A stretch of DNA of 64,000 nucleotides, from NCBI RefSeq assembly GCF_900605005.1, contig NZ_LR027558.1:495501-559500 (forward strand), given 5' to 3'. Positions 8,691 to 17,677 of the stretch are shown here, one piece after another. The notes under the pieces were generated by a model. That model was given only the letters and a program-made list of their open reading frames with translations. It searched no databases and was not told the origin of the DNA. How positions within the stretch are numbered: position 1 is the stretch's first letter; every line of letters begins with the position of its first letter. The position numbers and the translations under genes are program-made. The DNA comes from Acidipropionibacterium timonense (lineage in GTDB: Bacteria > Actinomycetota > Actinomycetes > Propionibacteriales > Propionibacteriaceae).

Positions 8691-9533
8691 ATGGGTGTCC
8701 CGACGCAGTTCCACGACGCCTACGTCTTCGACATGGACGGCACCATCTACCTGGGCGACCACCTCCTGCCGGGAGCCAGGCGCATGATCGAGGAGCTCCG
8801 ACGTCGGGACATCCCGGTGCGCTTCCTCTCCAACAACCCCACCAAGGACCCGGCCCAGTACGTCGAGAAGCTGGCCCGGCTCGGTCTGCCGACCGACATC
8901 GAGGACATCTCGAACACCGTCGTGACGACGACCCACTGGCTCGTGGCCAACCACCCCGACGCCAAGGTCTTCGTCGTCGGCGAGGAGCCGCTCAAGAACG
9001 CCCTGCGTCAAGCCGGCATCGAGCTGTCCGAGGACCCCGAGCAGATCGACATCGTCCTGGCCTCCTACGACCGGGGATTCGACTACTGCAAGCTCCAGAT
9101 CGCCTTCGACGCCATCTGGTTCCACAAGCGGGCCTTCCTCATCCAGACCAACCCCGACCGGTTCTGCCCCTTCCCCGGAGGTCGGGGAGAGCCGGACTGC
9201 GCCGCCGTCACGGCGGCCATCGAGGCCTGCACCGGCACCACCTGCCGGGTGAGCCTCGGCAAGCCCTCACCCATCATGCTCGAGCAGTCACTGGCCGGTC
9301 TCGACGTCGACCAGTCCAACTGCGTCATGGTGGGTGACCGGCTGCAGACCGACATCAGGATGGCCGTCGACGCCGGCATGCTCTCGGCATGCGTCCTCAC
9401 CGGTGAGGCGACGGCCCAGGACGTCGAGGATCTCGAGCCGGCGCAGCGGCCGACCTGGGTCCTCGACCGGATCGACCGACTCATCCCCGCCGCCGTGTGG
9501 GACGAGCTCGGCTGGACCGACACCGACGACTGA
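8691..9533 (+). CDS. HAD-IIA phosphatase, NagD/AraL-like
   Basis: A 280-residue haloacid-dehalogenase superfamily phosphatase of subclass IIA. Motif I DMDGTIY (residues ~15-21) holds the nucleophile and acid/base aspartates, motif II lies around FLSNNPT, the motif III lysine is in GKPSP, and motif IV is GDRLQTDI. Family members dephosphorylate small sugar phosphates; B. subtilis AraL in the arabinose operon is one and is thought to relieve sugar-phosphate stress. ATG 8691 follows AAGGAG. Co-directional with the FGGY kinase, AraM-like and AraB-like genes downstream. Confidence 0.85.
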   Translation: MGVPTQFHDAYVFDMDGTIYLGDHLLPGARRMIEELRRRDIPVRFLSNNPTKDPAQYVEKLARLGLPTDIEDISNTVVTTTHWLVANHPDAKVFVVGEEPLKNALRQAGIELSEDPEQIDIVLASYDRGFDYCKLQIAFDAIWFHKRAFLIQTNPDRFCPFPGGRGEPDCAAVTAAIEACTGTTCRVSLGKPSPIMLEQSLAGLDVDQSNCVMVGDRLQTDIRMAVDAGMLSACVLTGEATAQDVEDLEPAQRPTWVLDRIDRLIPAAVWDELGWTDTDD

Positions 9534-9594
9534 TCCCGCGCGGACCGAACGACGGTCCATCGACGACACTCATCTCAGAGAAGAGAGACCCTCC

Positions 9595-11154
9595 ATGCTT
9601 GACCACGGCCCCTACCTCCTCGGCATCGACTACGGCACCGAGTCCTGCCGCGTCGCGATCTTCGATCTCCAGGGGCGCCCGCTCACCTTCGCGGCCACCC
9701 CGTACCGCACGACCCACCCGCGCCCGGGCTGGGCCGAGCAGGACCCCAAGGACTGGTGGAACGCCCTCCAGGCCTCGTGCCACCGCGCCATCGCCAATGC
9801 CGGGATCTCCCCGGCCGCCATCGCCGGCATCTCCTACGACGCCACCACCCTCACCATGGTCGCCATGAACGACAAGGGCGAGGAACTGCGCCCGGCCATC
9901 ATGTGGATGGACGTGCGCGCCACCGAGCAGGCGGCCCGCGCCGAGGGCTCGGACTCGGTCGCCCGCCTGTACAACGGCGCCGGGACCTCCCCGGCCACCG
10001 CCGAGTGGTACCCCTTCAAGGCGGCCTGGCTCAAGGAGAACGAGCCGGCCACCTACGAGGCCGCCACGCACCTCGTCGACGCCCCCGACTGGGTCACCTA
10101 CAAGCTCACCGGCGAGTGGACGACGAACATCAACTCGGCTGCCATCCGGATGTACTACAACCGGGACAAGGGGGGATGGCCGGTCGACTTCTACGAGACC
10201 ATCGGCTGCGGCGACGTCTTCGACAAGATCCCCGACCGGGTCCTCGACCTCGGCACCCCGGTCGGCGCCCTCGGCGTCATCCCTGCCCAGCTGCTGGGCC
10301 TGCGTCCCGGGATCCCGGTCGCCCAGGGCCCCGCCGACGCCTGGGCCGGCCAGATCGGTCTGGGCGTGCTGGCCCCCGGGTCGATGGCCCTCATCACCGG
10401 GTCGTCCCACGTCCTCACCGGTCAGTCGGCCACGGAGATCCACGGCCAGGGCTTCTTCGGGGCCTACACCGACGGCGTCATGCCCGGGCAGTACACCGTC
10501 GAGGGCTCCCAGGTGTCCACCGGATCGGTGCTCAAGTGGTTCAAGGACAACTTCGCGGTCGACGTCACCAATGCCGCCGAGAAGGTCGGGCTCAATCCCT
10601 ACGACGTCCTCAATGAACAGTCCAGGAACATCCGGCCCGGTTCCGACGGTCTCATCATCAACGAGTACTTCCAGGGCAACCGGACCCCGTACACCGATTC
10701 GAAGGCCCGCGGCATCATCTGGGGCCTGTCGCTGTCGCACACCCCGGCGCACTTCTACCACGCCATCCAGGAGTCGGTCTGCTACGGCAACGCCCACAAC
10801 CTGCGCGCCATGAAGGCCGCCGGCTTCGAGGTCGACAAGATGGTCGCCTGCGGTGGCGCCACCAAGAGCCGCGACTGGATCCAGATGCACGCCGACGTGT
10901 CGGGAGTGCCCATCGCCCTCACCGAGGTGGGTGACGCCGTCGTCCTGGGTACCTGCATGGTGGCCGCCGTCGGCGCCGGACTCTTCAAGGACCTGCCCGA
11001 GGCCGCCGCCTCGATGGTCCACGAGATCGACCTCCTCGAGCCCGACCAGCAGCGCCACGAGGAGTACCGGTTCTACGTCGACAAGTACTGCGAGACCTAC
11101 CCGAAGCTGCAGTCGATGATCCACGAGACCGTGGACCACGAAGCCGCTCACTGA
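9595..11154 (+). CDS. FGGY-family carbohydrate kinase
   Basis: A 519-residue sugar kinase. The N-terminal phosphate-1 motif DYGTESCRVAIFD is at about residues 11-23, the catalytic aspartate is in GPADAW, the glycine-rich adenosine site includes ACGGATKSRDW, and the FGGY C-terminal domain is complete. It phosphorylates a ketose or polyol with ATP; the sequence looks nearer to the ribulokinase/erythritol kinase side of the family than to glycerol kinase. ATG 9595 was chosen because the conserved domain begins immediately, with a purine-rich GAAGAGAGA upstream. It is one of two FGGY kinases in the cluster, which suggests two substrates or two branches. Confidence 0.85.
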   Translation: MLDHGPYLLGIDYGTESCRVAIFDLQGRPLTFAATPYRTTHPRPGWAEQDPKDWWNALQASCHRAIANAGISPAAIAGISYDATTLTMVAMNDKGEELRPAIMWMDVRATEQAARAEGSDSVARLYNGAGTSPATAEWYPFKAAWLKENEPATYEAATHLVDAPDWVTYKLTGEWTTNINSAAIRMYYNRDKGGWPVDFYETIGCGDVFDKIPDRVLDLGTPVGALGVIPAQLLGLRPGIPVAQGPADAWAGQIGLGVLAPGSMALITGSSHVLTGQSATEIHGQGFFGAYTDGVMPGQYTVEGSQVSTGSVLKWFKDNFAVDVTNAAEKVGLNPYDVLNEQSRNIRPGSDGLIINEYFQGNRTPYTDSKARGIIWGLSLSHTPAHFYHAIQESVCYGNAHNLRAMKAAGFEVDKMVACGGATKSRDWIQMHADVSGVPIALTEVGDAVVLGTCMVAAVGAGLFKDLPEAAASMVHEIDLLEPDQQRHEEYRFYVDKYCETYPKLQSMIHETVDHEAAH

Positions 11155-11180
11155 CCCCACATCAGAGGAGACACATCATC

Positions 11181-12539
11181 ATGTCCGAACTCATCGAGAA
11201 GGCCCTGGCCGACTGCGACGACACCGACGTCGTGGTCATGGGGATCGACGTCCTCGACCAGACCGGCCCCACCTTCCGCACGCTCTTCGGTGACGCCAAG
11301 GCCATCATCGTCGCCGACGGCAACACCTGGGGGGTCGCCGGGGAGGCCGTGACGTCGTCGCTCACCGCGGTCGGAGTCGAGCTGGGCGAGCCCCTGCTCT
11401 TCCCGGCCCATCCGACCGTCTACGCCAGCTACGAGAACGTCGAGAAGGTGCGCGACCACCTGGCCGGCCAGGACGGGATCGCCGTCTCGATCGGTTCGGG
11501 CACCCTCAACGACCTCACCAAGCGAGCCAGCGACGAGCTCGGCCGCCGCTACATGAACGTGTGCACCGCCGCCTCGATGGACGGCTACGCCGCCTTCGGC
11601 TCGTCCATCACCGAGAACGGCTTCAAGCACACCATGAGCTGCCGTGCTCCGCAGGCCCTCATCGCCGACCTGCCGACGATGGCCGCGGCCCCCCAGCGGT
11701 GCACCGCGACCGGGGTCGGCGACCTCATCGAGAAGATCCCGGCCGGGGCCGACTGGATCATCGCCGACGAGCTGGGCATCGAGCCCATCGACCAGGAGGT
11801 CTGGGACCTCGTCCAGGGCCCGTTGCGGGGAGCCGTCAGTGACGCCGAGGGGATCGCCGCCGGTCGTCCCGAGGCCCTCGAGGGCCTCGTCGAGGGTCTC
11901 GTCATGTCGGGTCTGGCGATGCAGAAGTATCGCGTGAGCTCGCGTCCGGCCTCCGGCGCCGGGCACCAGTTCTCCCACGTGTGGGAGATGGAGCACCTGG
12001 GCATGGACCAGGAGCCCCCGCTCACCCACGGCTTCAAGGTGGGCCTGGGCACCATCGCCACGTTGGCCCTGTGGGAGAAGATCCTCGACATCGACTTCTC
12101 GAGCATCGACATCGACGCCGCCGTCACCGCCTGGCCCACGGCGCAGGAGATGGAGGCCAAGGTCCGCGCCAACTTCGAGGGTGACATGCTCGAGCCGGCG
12201 GTCAAGCAGACCATGGACAAGTACCTCGACGCCGACGCCCTGCGGGAGCGCCTCGAGCTCGTCGTCGCCAAGTGGCCGACGATTCAGGCCCGCTGCCGCC
12301 AGCAGGTCGTGCCGGCCGAGCAGGTCGAGTCGATCCTGCGCACCGTCGGTGGCATCTACCACCCCGAGCAGATCGGCCTCACCGAGGAGAGGTTCCACGA
12401 GACCTACATCCGCTGCCAGATGATCCGTTCGCGGTACACCCTGCTCGACTTCCTCCTCGAGACCGGCGTCCTCCAGGAGGAGGTCGACAAGCTCTTCGAG
12501 CCCGACGGATTCTGGGGACGTCGTCCCTGGAGCAAGTGA
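11181..12539 (+). CDS. AraM-like sn-glycerol-1-phosphate dehydrogenase family protein
   Basis: A 452-residue member of the iron-alcohol dehydrogenase/G1PDH superfamily. It shows the NAD-binding GSGTLNDLTKRAS (near residue 112), the metal/substrate segment TAASMDGYAA and the GVGDLIEK motif; metal-binding histidines lie in the GHQFSHVWEME region. Family enzymes reduce dihydroxyacetone phosphate to sn-glycerol 1-phosphate; B. subtilis AraM is encoded in the arabinose operon. Here it may act on another polyol phosphate. ATG 11181 follows AGAGGAG. The stop is 11 nt before the ribulokinase start, so the two are probably translated together. Confidence 0.85.
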   Translation: MSELIEKALADCDDTDVVVMGIDVLDQTGPTFRTLFGDAKAIIVADGNTWGVAGEAVTSSLTAVGVELGEPLLFPAHPTVYASYENVEKVRDHLAGQDGIAVSIGSGTLNDLTKRASDELGRRYMNVCTAASMDGYAAFGSSITENGFKHTMSCRAPQALIADLPTMAAAPQRCTATGVGDLIEKIPAGADWIIADELGIEPIDQEVWDLVQGPLRGAVSDAEGIAAGRPEALEGLVEGLVMSGLAMQKYRVSSRPASGAGHQFSHVWEMEHLGMDQEPPLTHGFKVGLGTIATLALWEKILDIDFSSIDIDAAVTAWPTAQEMEAKVRANFEGDMLEPAVKQTMDKYLDADALRERLELVVAKWPTIQARCRQQVVPAEQVESILRTVGGIYHPEQIGLTEERFHETYIRCQMIRSRYTLLDFLLETGVLQEEVDKLFEPDGFWGRRPWSK

Positions 12540-12550
12540 AAGGCACTCCG

Positions 12551-14224
12551 GTGAGTGACCAGTACGTCATCGGCCTGGACTACGGAACCCTGTCCGGGCG
12601 CGCCCTGGTGGTGCGCGTGGCGGACGGCCGGGCCATGGGGACGGCGGTGCACGAGTACTCCCATGCCGTCATGGACCGCACCCTCGACGCCGCCGACGGA
12701 CGGCGTCTGCCCCCGGACTTCGCCCTGCAGGATCCCGCGGACTACCTCGAGACCCTGCGGCGCATCGTCCCGGAGGCCGTCAAGGACGCCGGCATCGACC
12801 CGTCCCGGGTCGTCGGCATCGGTCTGGACTTCACCTCGGCGACGGTCCTGGCCTGCAAGGCCGACGGGACCCCGCTGTGCCAGACGGACGACTTCGCCAA
12901 CGACCCTCACGCCTGGGTCAAGCTGTGGAAGCATCACGGCGCCCAGGAGCAGGCCGACCGCATCGTCGCCCTGGCGCAGCAGCGTCACGAGCCCTGGCTC
13001 GCCCGCTACGGCGGGGTGCTCTCGGCGGAGATGCTCATGCCGAAGGTCCTCGAGACCTGCCAGAAGGCACCGGACGTCTACGACGCCACCGAGGTCTTCT
13101 GCGACGCCCTCGACTGGATGACCTGGCAGCTCACCGGGGTGCTCACCTTCGCGGCGGGCGACTCGGGGTACAAGCGGATGTACCAGGACGGCCAGTACCC
13201 CTCGAAGGAGTACCTGGGCCTGCTCGACGAGCGCTTCGCCGACGTCTTCGAGACGAGGATGAACGCCCCCGTGCTGCCCCTGGGCGCCCGGGTCGGCGGG
13301 CTCACCGCCGCGTGGGCGGCCGAGCTCGGCCTGCCCGAGGGGATCGCCGTGGCCAGCGGCAACATCGACGCCCACGTCACGGCGGCCGCCGTCCAGGCCG
13401 TCGAGAACGGCCAGATGACCGCCATCATGGGCACCTCGGCCTGCTACATCGTCCCCGGCCCCGAACTCAAGGAGGTCCCCGGGATGTTCGGGGTCGTCGA
13501 CGGCGGCATCGTCGACGGATCCTGGGGTTACGAGGCCGGTCAGACCGCCGTCGGCGACATCTTCGCCTGGTTCATCACCAAGTGCGTGCCCGAGTCGTAC
13601 ACCGCCGAGGCGGCGCGCCGCGGGCTGTCGGTGCACGACCTGCTCACCGAGCTGGCGGTGACCCAGGAGGTCGGCGAGCACGGCCTCATCGGGATCGACT
13701 GGCACAACGGCAACCGGTCGGTGCTGGCTGACGCCAACCTCTCCGGACTGCTCATCGGACAGACCCTCACGACGACCGCGGAGGACCAGTACCGAGCCCT
13801 CCTCGAGTCGACGGCCTTCGGCGCACGGACGATCATCGAGTCCTTCCGCTCCGCCGGGGTGGCCATCGACGAGCTCGTCGTGGCCGGGGGACTGGTGCAC
13901 AACACCTTCTTCATGCAGATGCTCTGCGACATCTGCCGGGTGCCGTTGTCGGTGGGACGTACCGAGCAGCCCGGGGCCCTGGGCTCGGCGGTCTTCGCGG
14001 CCGTCGCCGCCGGCGTCTACCCGGATGTCCGCGCCGCGAGCGCCGCCATGGGCGACAAGGAGCCCAACGTCTATCTCGTCGACGAGACGCGCGCCGCCCA
14101 GTACGACGAGCTCTACTCGGAGTACCGGATCCTCCACGACTACTTCGGTCGTGGTGGCAACCCGGTCATGCACCACCTCAAGGACATCCGGCGTCGCGCC
14201 CACGAGAGGGCAGCGGCCCGCTGA
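12551..14224 (+). CDS. araB: Ribulokinase (AraB-like FGGY kinase)
   Basis: A 557-residue kinase with the ribulokinase N-terminus GLDYGTLSGRALVVRV, the catalytic aspartate in SGNIDAHV, the GTSACYIV segment and a complete C-terminal FGGY domain (VVAGGLVHN). Ribulokinases phosphorylate L-ribulose and also tolerate D-ribulose, ribitol and arabitol. No arabinose isomerase (araA) or ribulose-phosphate epimerase (araD) lies in this cluster, so the ketose may come from a polyol dehydrogenase. GTG 12551 is the start: AAAGG at 12539-12543 is well placed and the conserved domain begins there. Followed by a strong hairpin. Confidence 0.85.
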   Translation: MSDQYVIGLDYGTLSGRALVVRVADGRAMGTAVHEYSHAVMDRTLDAADGRRLPPDFALQDPADYLETLRRIVPEAVKDAGIDPSRVVGIGLDFTSATVLACKADGTPLCQTDDFANDPHAWVKLWKHHGAQEQADRIVALAQQRHEPWLARYGGVLSAEMLMPKVLETCQKAPDVYDATEVFCDALDWMTWQLTGVLTFAAGDSGYKRMYQDGQYPSKEYLGLLDERFADVFETRMNAPVLPLGARVGGLTAAWAAELGLPEGIAVASGNIDAHVTAAAVQAVENGQMTAIMGTSACYIVPGPELKEVPGMFGVVDGGIVDGSWGYEAGQTAVGDIFAWFITKCVPESYTAEAARRGLSVHDLLTELAVTQEVGEHGLIGIDWHNGNRSVLADANLSGLLIGQTLTTTAEDQYRALLESTAFGARTIIESFRSAGVAIDELVVAGGLVHNTFFMQMLCDICRVPLSVGRTEQPGALGSAVFAAVAAGVYPDVRAASAAMGDKEPNVYLVDETRAAQYDELYSEYRILHDYFGRGGNPVMHHLKDIRRRAHERAAAR

Positions 14225-14293
14225 CGGCGGCCGTGCCACGACACGTCGGCGCAGGGGCGGCCCCGGCCCGCCGGGACTGACAAATGTGCACAG

Positions 14294-14335
14294 ATCGTAG
14301 GGAGGCCCCGTTCACGGACGGGGCCTCCCTACGAT
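14294..14335 (+). terminator. Strong hairpin terminator after ribulokinase
   Basis: A perfect 17-bp inverted repeat (14294-14310 with 14319-14335) with an 8-nt loop. There is no T run on the + strand, so it may act as a Rho-assisted or bidirectional terminator, or as an attenuator before transketolase. Confidence 0.7.
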
Positions 14336-14385
14336 GGGGAACGACAAAGACGCAACTCAGAAGCTCTCCACGAGAGGACATCACC

Positions 14386-16443
14386 GTGACTCAATTCACC
14401 TGGACCGACGACGACAGCCGCGCCGTCGACATCGCCCGCGTCCTGGCTGCCGACGCCGTCGAGAAGGTCGGCAACGGGCATCCCGGCACCGCCATCTCGC
14501 TGGCTCCCGTGGCCCATCTGCTCTTCCACAAGGTCATGCACCTCGACCCCAGGGACTCCCACTGGCAGGGCCGTGACCGCTTCGTCATGAGCGCCGGCCA
14601 TTCCTCACTCACCCAGTACGCCCAGCTCTACACGACGGGCTGCGGGCTGGAGCTGGAGGACCTCGAGTCGCTGCGCACCTGGGGTTCGAGGACCCCCGGT
14701 CACCCCGAGTACGGCCACACCGAGTTCATCGAGACGACGACCGGCCCGCTCGGCGCCGGCATCTCGAACGCCGTCGGCATGGCCATGGCCGCCCGTCGCG
14801 AGCGCGGCCTGCTCGACCCTGACGCCGAGGTGGGCACCAGCCCCTTCGACCACATGATCTACTGCATCGTCGGTGACGGCTGCCTCCAGGAAGGAGTCTC
14901 CGCGGAGGCCTCCTCCCTGGCCGGCGCCCAGGAGCTCGGCAACCTCGTCGTCCTCTACGACGACAACCGCATCACCATCGAGGGCGACACGAACATCGCC
15001 TTCACCGAGGACGTCGAGGAGCGCTACCGCGCCTACGGCTGGGACGTCCAGCACGTCGACTTCACCCAGGGTGGCACCGAGTACCACGAGGACGTCGAGG
15101 CGCTGTACCGCGCCATCGAGCATGCCCGGTCGGTCACCGACAAGCCCTCCTTCATCCGCGTGACGACCGTCATCGGCTGGCCGCTGCCGACCAAGCAGGG
15201 TCAGGAGTCGGTGCACGGGGCGAAGCTCGGCGGTGAGGAGATCTCCGCCCTCAAGAAGCTCCTCGGCTTCCGGGACGAGCCCTTCGCCATCGACACCGAC
15301 GTCGTCGACCGGACGCGCGCCGAGGTGGCGCAGAAGGCCGCTGCCGACCGCAAGGCCTGGGATGAGTCCTTCGCCGCCTGGCGCCAGGCCCACCCGGAGC
15401 AGGCCGCCCTCTACGACCGGATCAGCCGCCGCGAGCTCCCCGATCTCGAGCTGCCGGTCTTCGAGCCGGGCAGGATGAGCACCCGCAAGGCCTCCGGTGC
15501 CGTCCTGTCGGCCCTGGCCGACCAACTGCCCGAGTTGTGGGGCGGATCGGCCGACCTCGCCGGGTCGAACAACACGACGATGAAGGGGGCCGACTCCTTC
15601 CTGCCGTCCGATCGCGTCAGCGACGAGTACCCGGGCGGGCCCTACGGCCGCACCCTCCACTTCGGCATCCGCGAGCACGGCATGGGCGGCATCCTCAACG
15701 GCATCACCCTGTCGGGTCTCACCCGGGTGTACGGCGGCACCTTCTTCGTCTTCTCCGACTACATGCGCCCGTCGGTGCGTCTGGCCTCCCTCATGAGGAT
15801 CCCGACGACCTTCGTGTGGACCCACGACTCGGTCGGCGTCGGCGAGGACGGCCCGACCCACCAGCCCATCGAGCACCTGGCCGCGTGCCGCGCCATCCCC
15901 GGCCTCGACGTCGTCCGCCCGGCCGACGCCAACGAGACCGCGGTGGCCTGGCGCACGATCCTCGAGCACACCGACCGTCCGGCCGGACTCGTGCTCACCC
16001 GCCAGGACGTGCCCACCGTCGACCGCACCAGCCACGCCTCGGCCGAGGGAGTCGCCAAGGGCGCCTATGTCCTCAAGGAGGCCTCGGGCGACCCCGAGCT
16101 CATCCTCATCGCCACCGGGTCCGAGGTCGCCCTGGCCCTGGCCGCGCAGGAGACTCTCGAGGCGGCCGGCACCCCGACCCGCGTCGTGTCGATGCCCTGC
16201 CAGGAGTGGTTCGACGAGCAGGACGCCGAGTACCGCGAGTCGGTGCTGCCCTCGCAGGTCAGCGCCCGGGTCTCGGTCGAGGCCGGCATCGCCATGGGCT
16301 GGGCCAAGTACGTCGGCTTCCGGGGCGCCTCGGTGTCCATCGAGCACTTCGGGGCCTCGGCCTCGGGCAGCAGGTGCATGGAGGAGTTCGGCATGACCGC
16401 CGAGCACGTCGTCGAGGTCGCCCAGCAGGTCCTCGCCGGCTGA
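14386..16443 (+). CDS. tkt: Transketolase
   Basis: A 685-residue thiamine-diphosphate enzyme, close to the usual length. It has the N-terminal GNGHPGTA, the TPP/Mg motif GDGCLQEG followed by DDNRITIEG, the pyrimidine-domain HDSVGVGEDGPTHQP and a C-terminal transketolase domain. It moves two-carbon units between ketose and aldose phosphates and would accept erythrose 4-phosphate or pentose phosphates made by the upstream genes. GTG 14386 follows GAGAGGA. A strong hairpin separates it from the kinase gene, so it may also have its own promoter as the housekeeping copy. Confidence 0.93.
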   Translation: MTQFTWTDDDSRAVDIARVLAADAVEKVGNGHPGTAISLAPVAHLLFHKVMHLDPRDSHWQGRDRFVMSAGHSSLTQYAQLYTTGCGLELEDLESLRTWGSRTPGHPEYGHTEFIETTTGPLGAGISNAVGMAMAARRERGLLDPDAEVGTSPFDHMIYCIVGDGCLQEGVSAEASSLAGAQELGNLVVLYDDNRITIEGDTNIAFTEDVEERYRAYGWDVQHVDFTQGGTEYHEDVEALYRAIEHARSVTDKPSFIRVTTVIGWPLPTKQGQESVHGAKLGGEEISALKKLLGFRDEPFAIDTDVVDRTRAEVAQKAAADRKAWDESFAAWRQAHPEQAALYDRISRRELPDLELPVFEPGRMSTRKASGAVLSALADQLPELWGGSADLAGSNNTTMKGADSFLPSDRVSDEYPGGPYGRTLHFGIREHGMGGILNGITLSGLTRVYGGTFFVFSDYMRPSVRLASLMRIPTTFVWTHDSVGVGEDGPTHQPIEHLAACRAIPGLDVVRPADANETAVAWRTILEHTDRPAGLVLTRQDVPTVDRTSHASAEGVAKGAYVLKEASGDPELILIATGSEVALALAAQETLEAAGTPTRVVSMPCQEWFDEQDAEYRESVLPSQVSARVSVEAGIAMGWAKYVGFRGASVSIEHFGASASGSRCMEEFGMTAEHVVEVAQQVLAG

Positions 16444-16474
16444 GTCCCCGGGAGGGGAGTCAGCACCCACCCAG

Positions 16475-17593
16475 TCAGCACCCGCCCGGGAGGGTCCTCC
16501 ACCGGCGTGTCGCGGCGTCGCGGTCCGTGCCCGCCAGGAGCACGGGCCGCCCGTCGACGATCCGCCCGGGGGCCCACCGGGCGGTGGGCGTCGCCCGGCC
16601 CGTGGCTGCCCGGGCCGGGACGGTCACCGTGAGCACTCCGGTCTCACGGGTGGCCGGACGGTCGGAGTCGAAGAGGAAGTTGCCCAGGCCGTACATGACG
16701 AGGGTGTGGCCGATGACCTCCATCCGCTGCACCCGGTGCACATGGGACCCCACGACGACGTCCGCCCCGGCGTCGGCCAGGTCGTGGGCGATCTCCTCCT
16801 GCCGGGTGGTCGTGCACACCTGGTAGTCCAGGCCCCAGTGCATGTCGACGACGATGACGGCCCCGGGATCGCCCCGTCTGACGCGGCGCACCGAGGAGAC
16901 GAGGGCGTTGAGCCCCTCGGGGGTGTCGGTCATCGCCACCCCGGCAGTGGTCGGCCCGGCCTGCCAGCGCAGGTCTGCCTCCTGGACGTCGTTGCCGGCG
17001 AACAGGAGCACCCGTCGGCCCGCCGCCGTGACCGCTCGAGGACCGTAGGCGGCGCTGGCGGTGCCCACCCCGATGACCGGCAGCTGGTGCTCCCGGATGA
17101 TCGCCAGGGTGCGCTCCAGCCCGGCCGACCCGTAGTCCATGGCGTGGTTGTTGGCCATCGACATGACGTCCACCCCCTCTCTCCTGAGCATGAGGGGCAG
17201 GTCGGCGCCGGCCAGGAAGTGGTAGGTCTTCGGCTCCGGTCGTAGCCCGGTGGGGGAGTCTGCCAGAGCGGTCTCGACATTGACGACGGCCAGGTCGGCG
17301 TCGGCCAGGAGGCGTCCGGCGTCACCCAGGCCGGTGGTGAGGGCGCTGGCGGCATGACCGAACGAGTTGGCGTCCCCGGCGAAGGCCAGGGTGAGGGTGC
17401 CGGGTGAGCCCGACCGACGTGGCGCCGAGGTCGGGTCGGCCGGAGACGCGACCGGGGCAGCGCCGGAACGGCGAGTCGCCGCGGGGATCGGGGCCGAGGA
17501 AGCCGACATCCCCCGCGTGGACCCGGTCGCACAACCGGTGAGCAGGGCACAGCACAGGGCCACCGCCCAGCCCTTCACCGTCAAGGTCTTCAC
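16475..17593 (-). CDS. CapA-family (poly-gamma-glutamate synthesis-like) lipoprotein
   Basis: A 372-residue exported lipoprotein. The signal peptide ends in the lipobox LLTGC (residues ~15-19), then comes a Ser/Pro/Ala-rich linker, then a PGA_cap domain with the metallophosphatase-like motifs FAGDAN, MANNHAMDYG and VVGSHVHRVQ. Family members act in capsule or cell-surface metabolism as probable phosphoesterases; their substrate is seldom known. GTG 17593 is chosen since a GACAAT -10-like box (complement of 17600-17605) lies 6 nt upstream and no ribosome binding site is visible. It converges with transketolase. Confidence 0.8.
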   Translation of the reverse strand: MKTLTVKGWAVALCCALLTGCATGSTRGMSASSAPIPAATRRSGAAPVASPADPTSAPRRSGSPGTLTLAFAGDANSFGHAASALTTGLGDAGRLLADADLAVVNVETALADSPTGLRPEPKTYHFLAGADLPLMLRREGVDVMSMANNHAMDYGSAGLERTLAIIREHQLPVIGVGTASAAYGPRAVTAAGRRVLLFAGNDVQEADLRWQAGPTTAGVAMTDTPEGLNALVSSVRRVRRGDPGAVIVVDMHWGLDYQVCTTTRQEEIAHDLADAGADVVVGSHVHRVQRMEVIGHTLVMYGLGNFLFDSDRPATRETGVLTVTVPARAATGRATPTARWAPGRIVDGRPVLLAGTDRDAATRRWRTLPGGC

Positions 17594-17677
17594 AGGGACA
17601 TTGTCCCCACCCCGAGGCCTTGGTGGACGGCGTACCGTGGACCGGCGGACAGGCCGGGGTGCGAAGGAGGTCGTGGC

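Noticed and set aside
9595..11154. Calling the first FGGY kinase erythritol kinase (EryA)
   Set aside because: Length fits, but family-level motifs do not separate it from ribulo- or xylulokinases.
9481..16470. Long minus-strand open frames (559, 611 and 621 codons) opposite the FGGY kinase, ribulokinase and transketolase
   Set aside because: The plus frames carry complete conserved enzymes with ribosome binding sites; the antisense frames have no recognisable domain.
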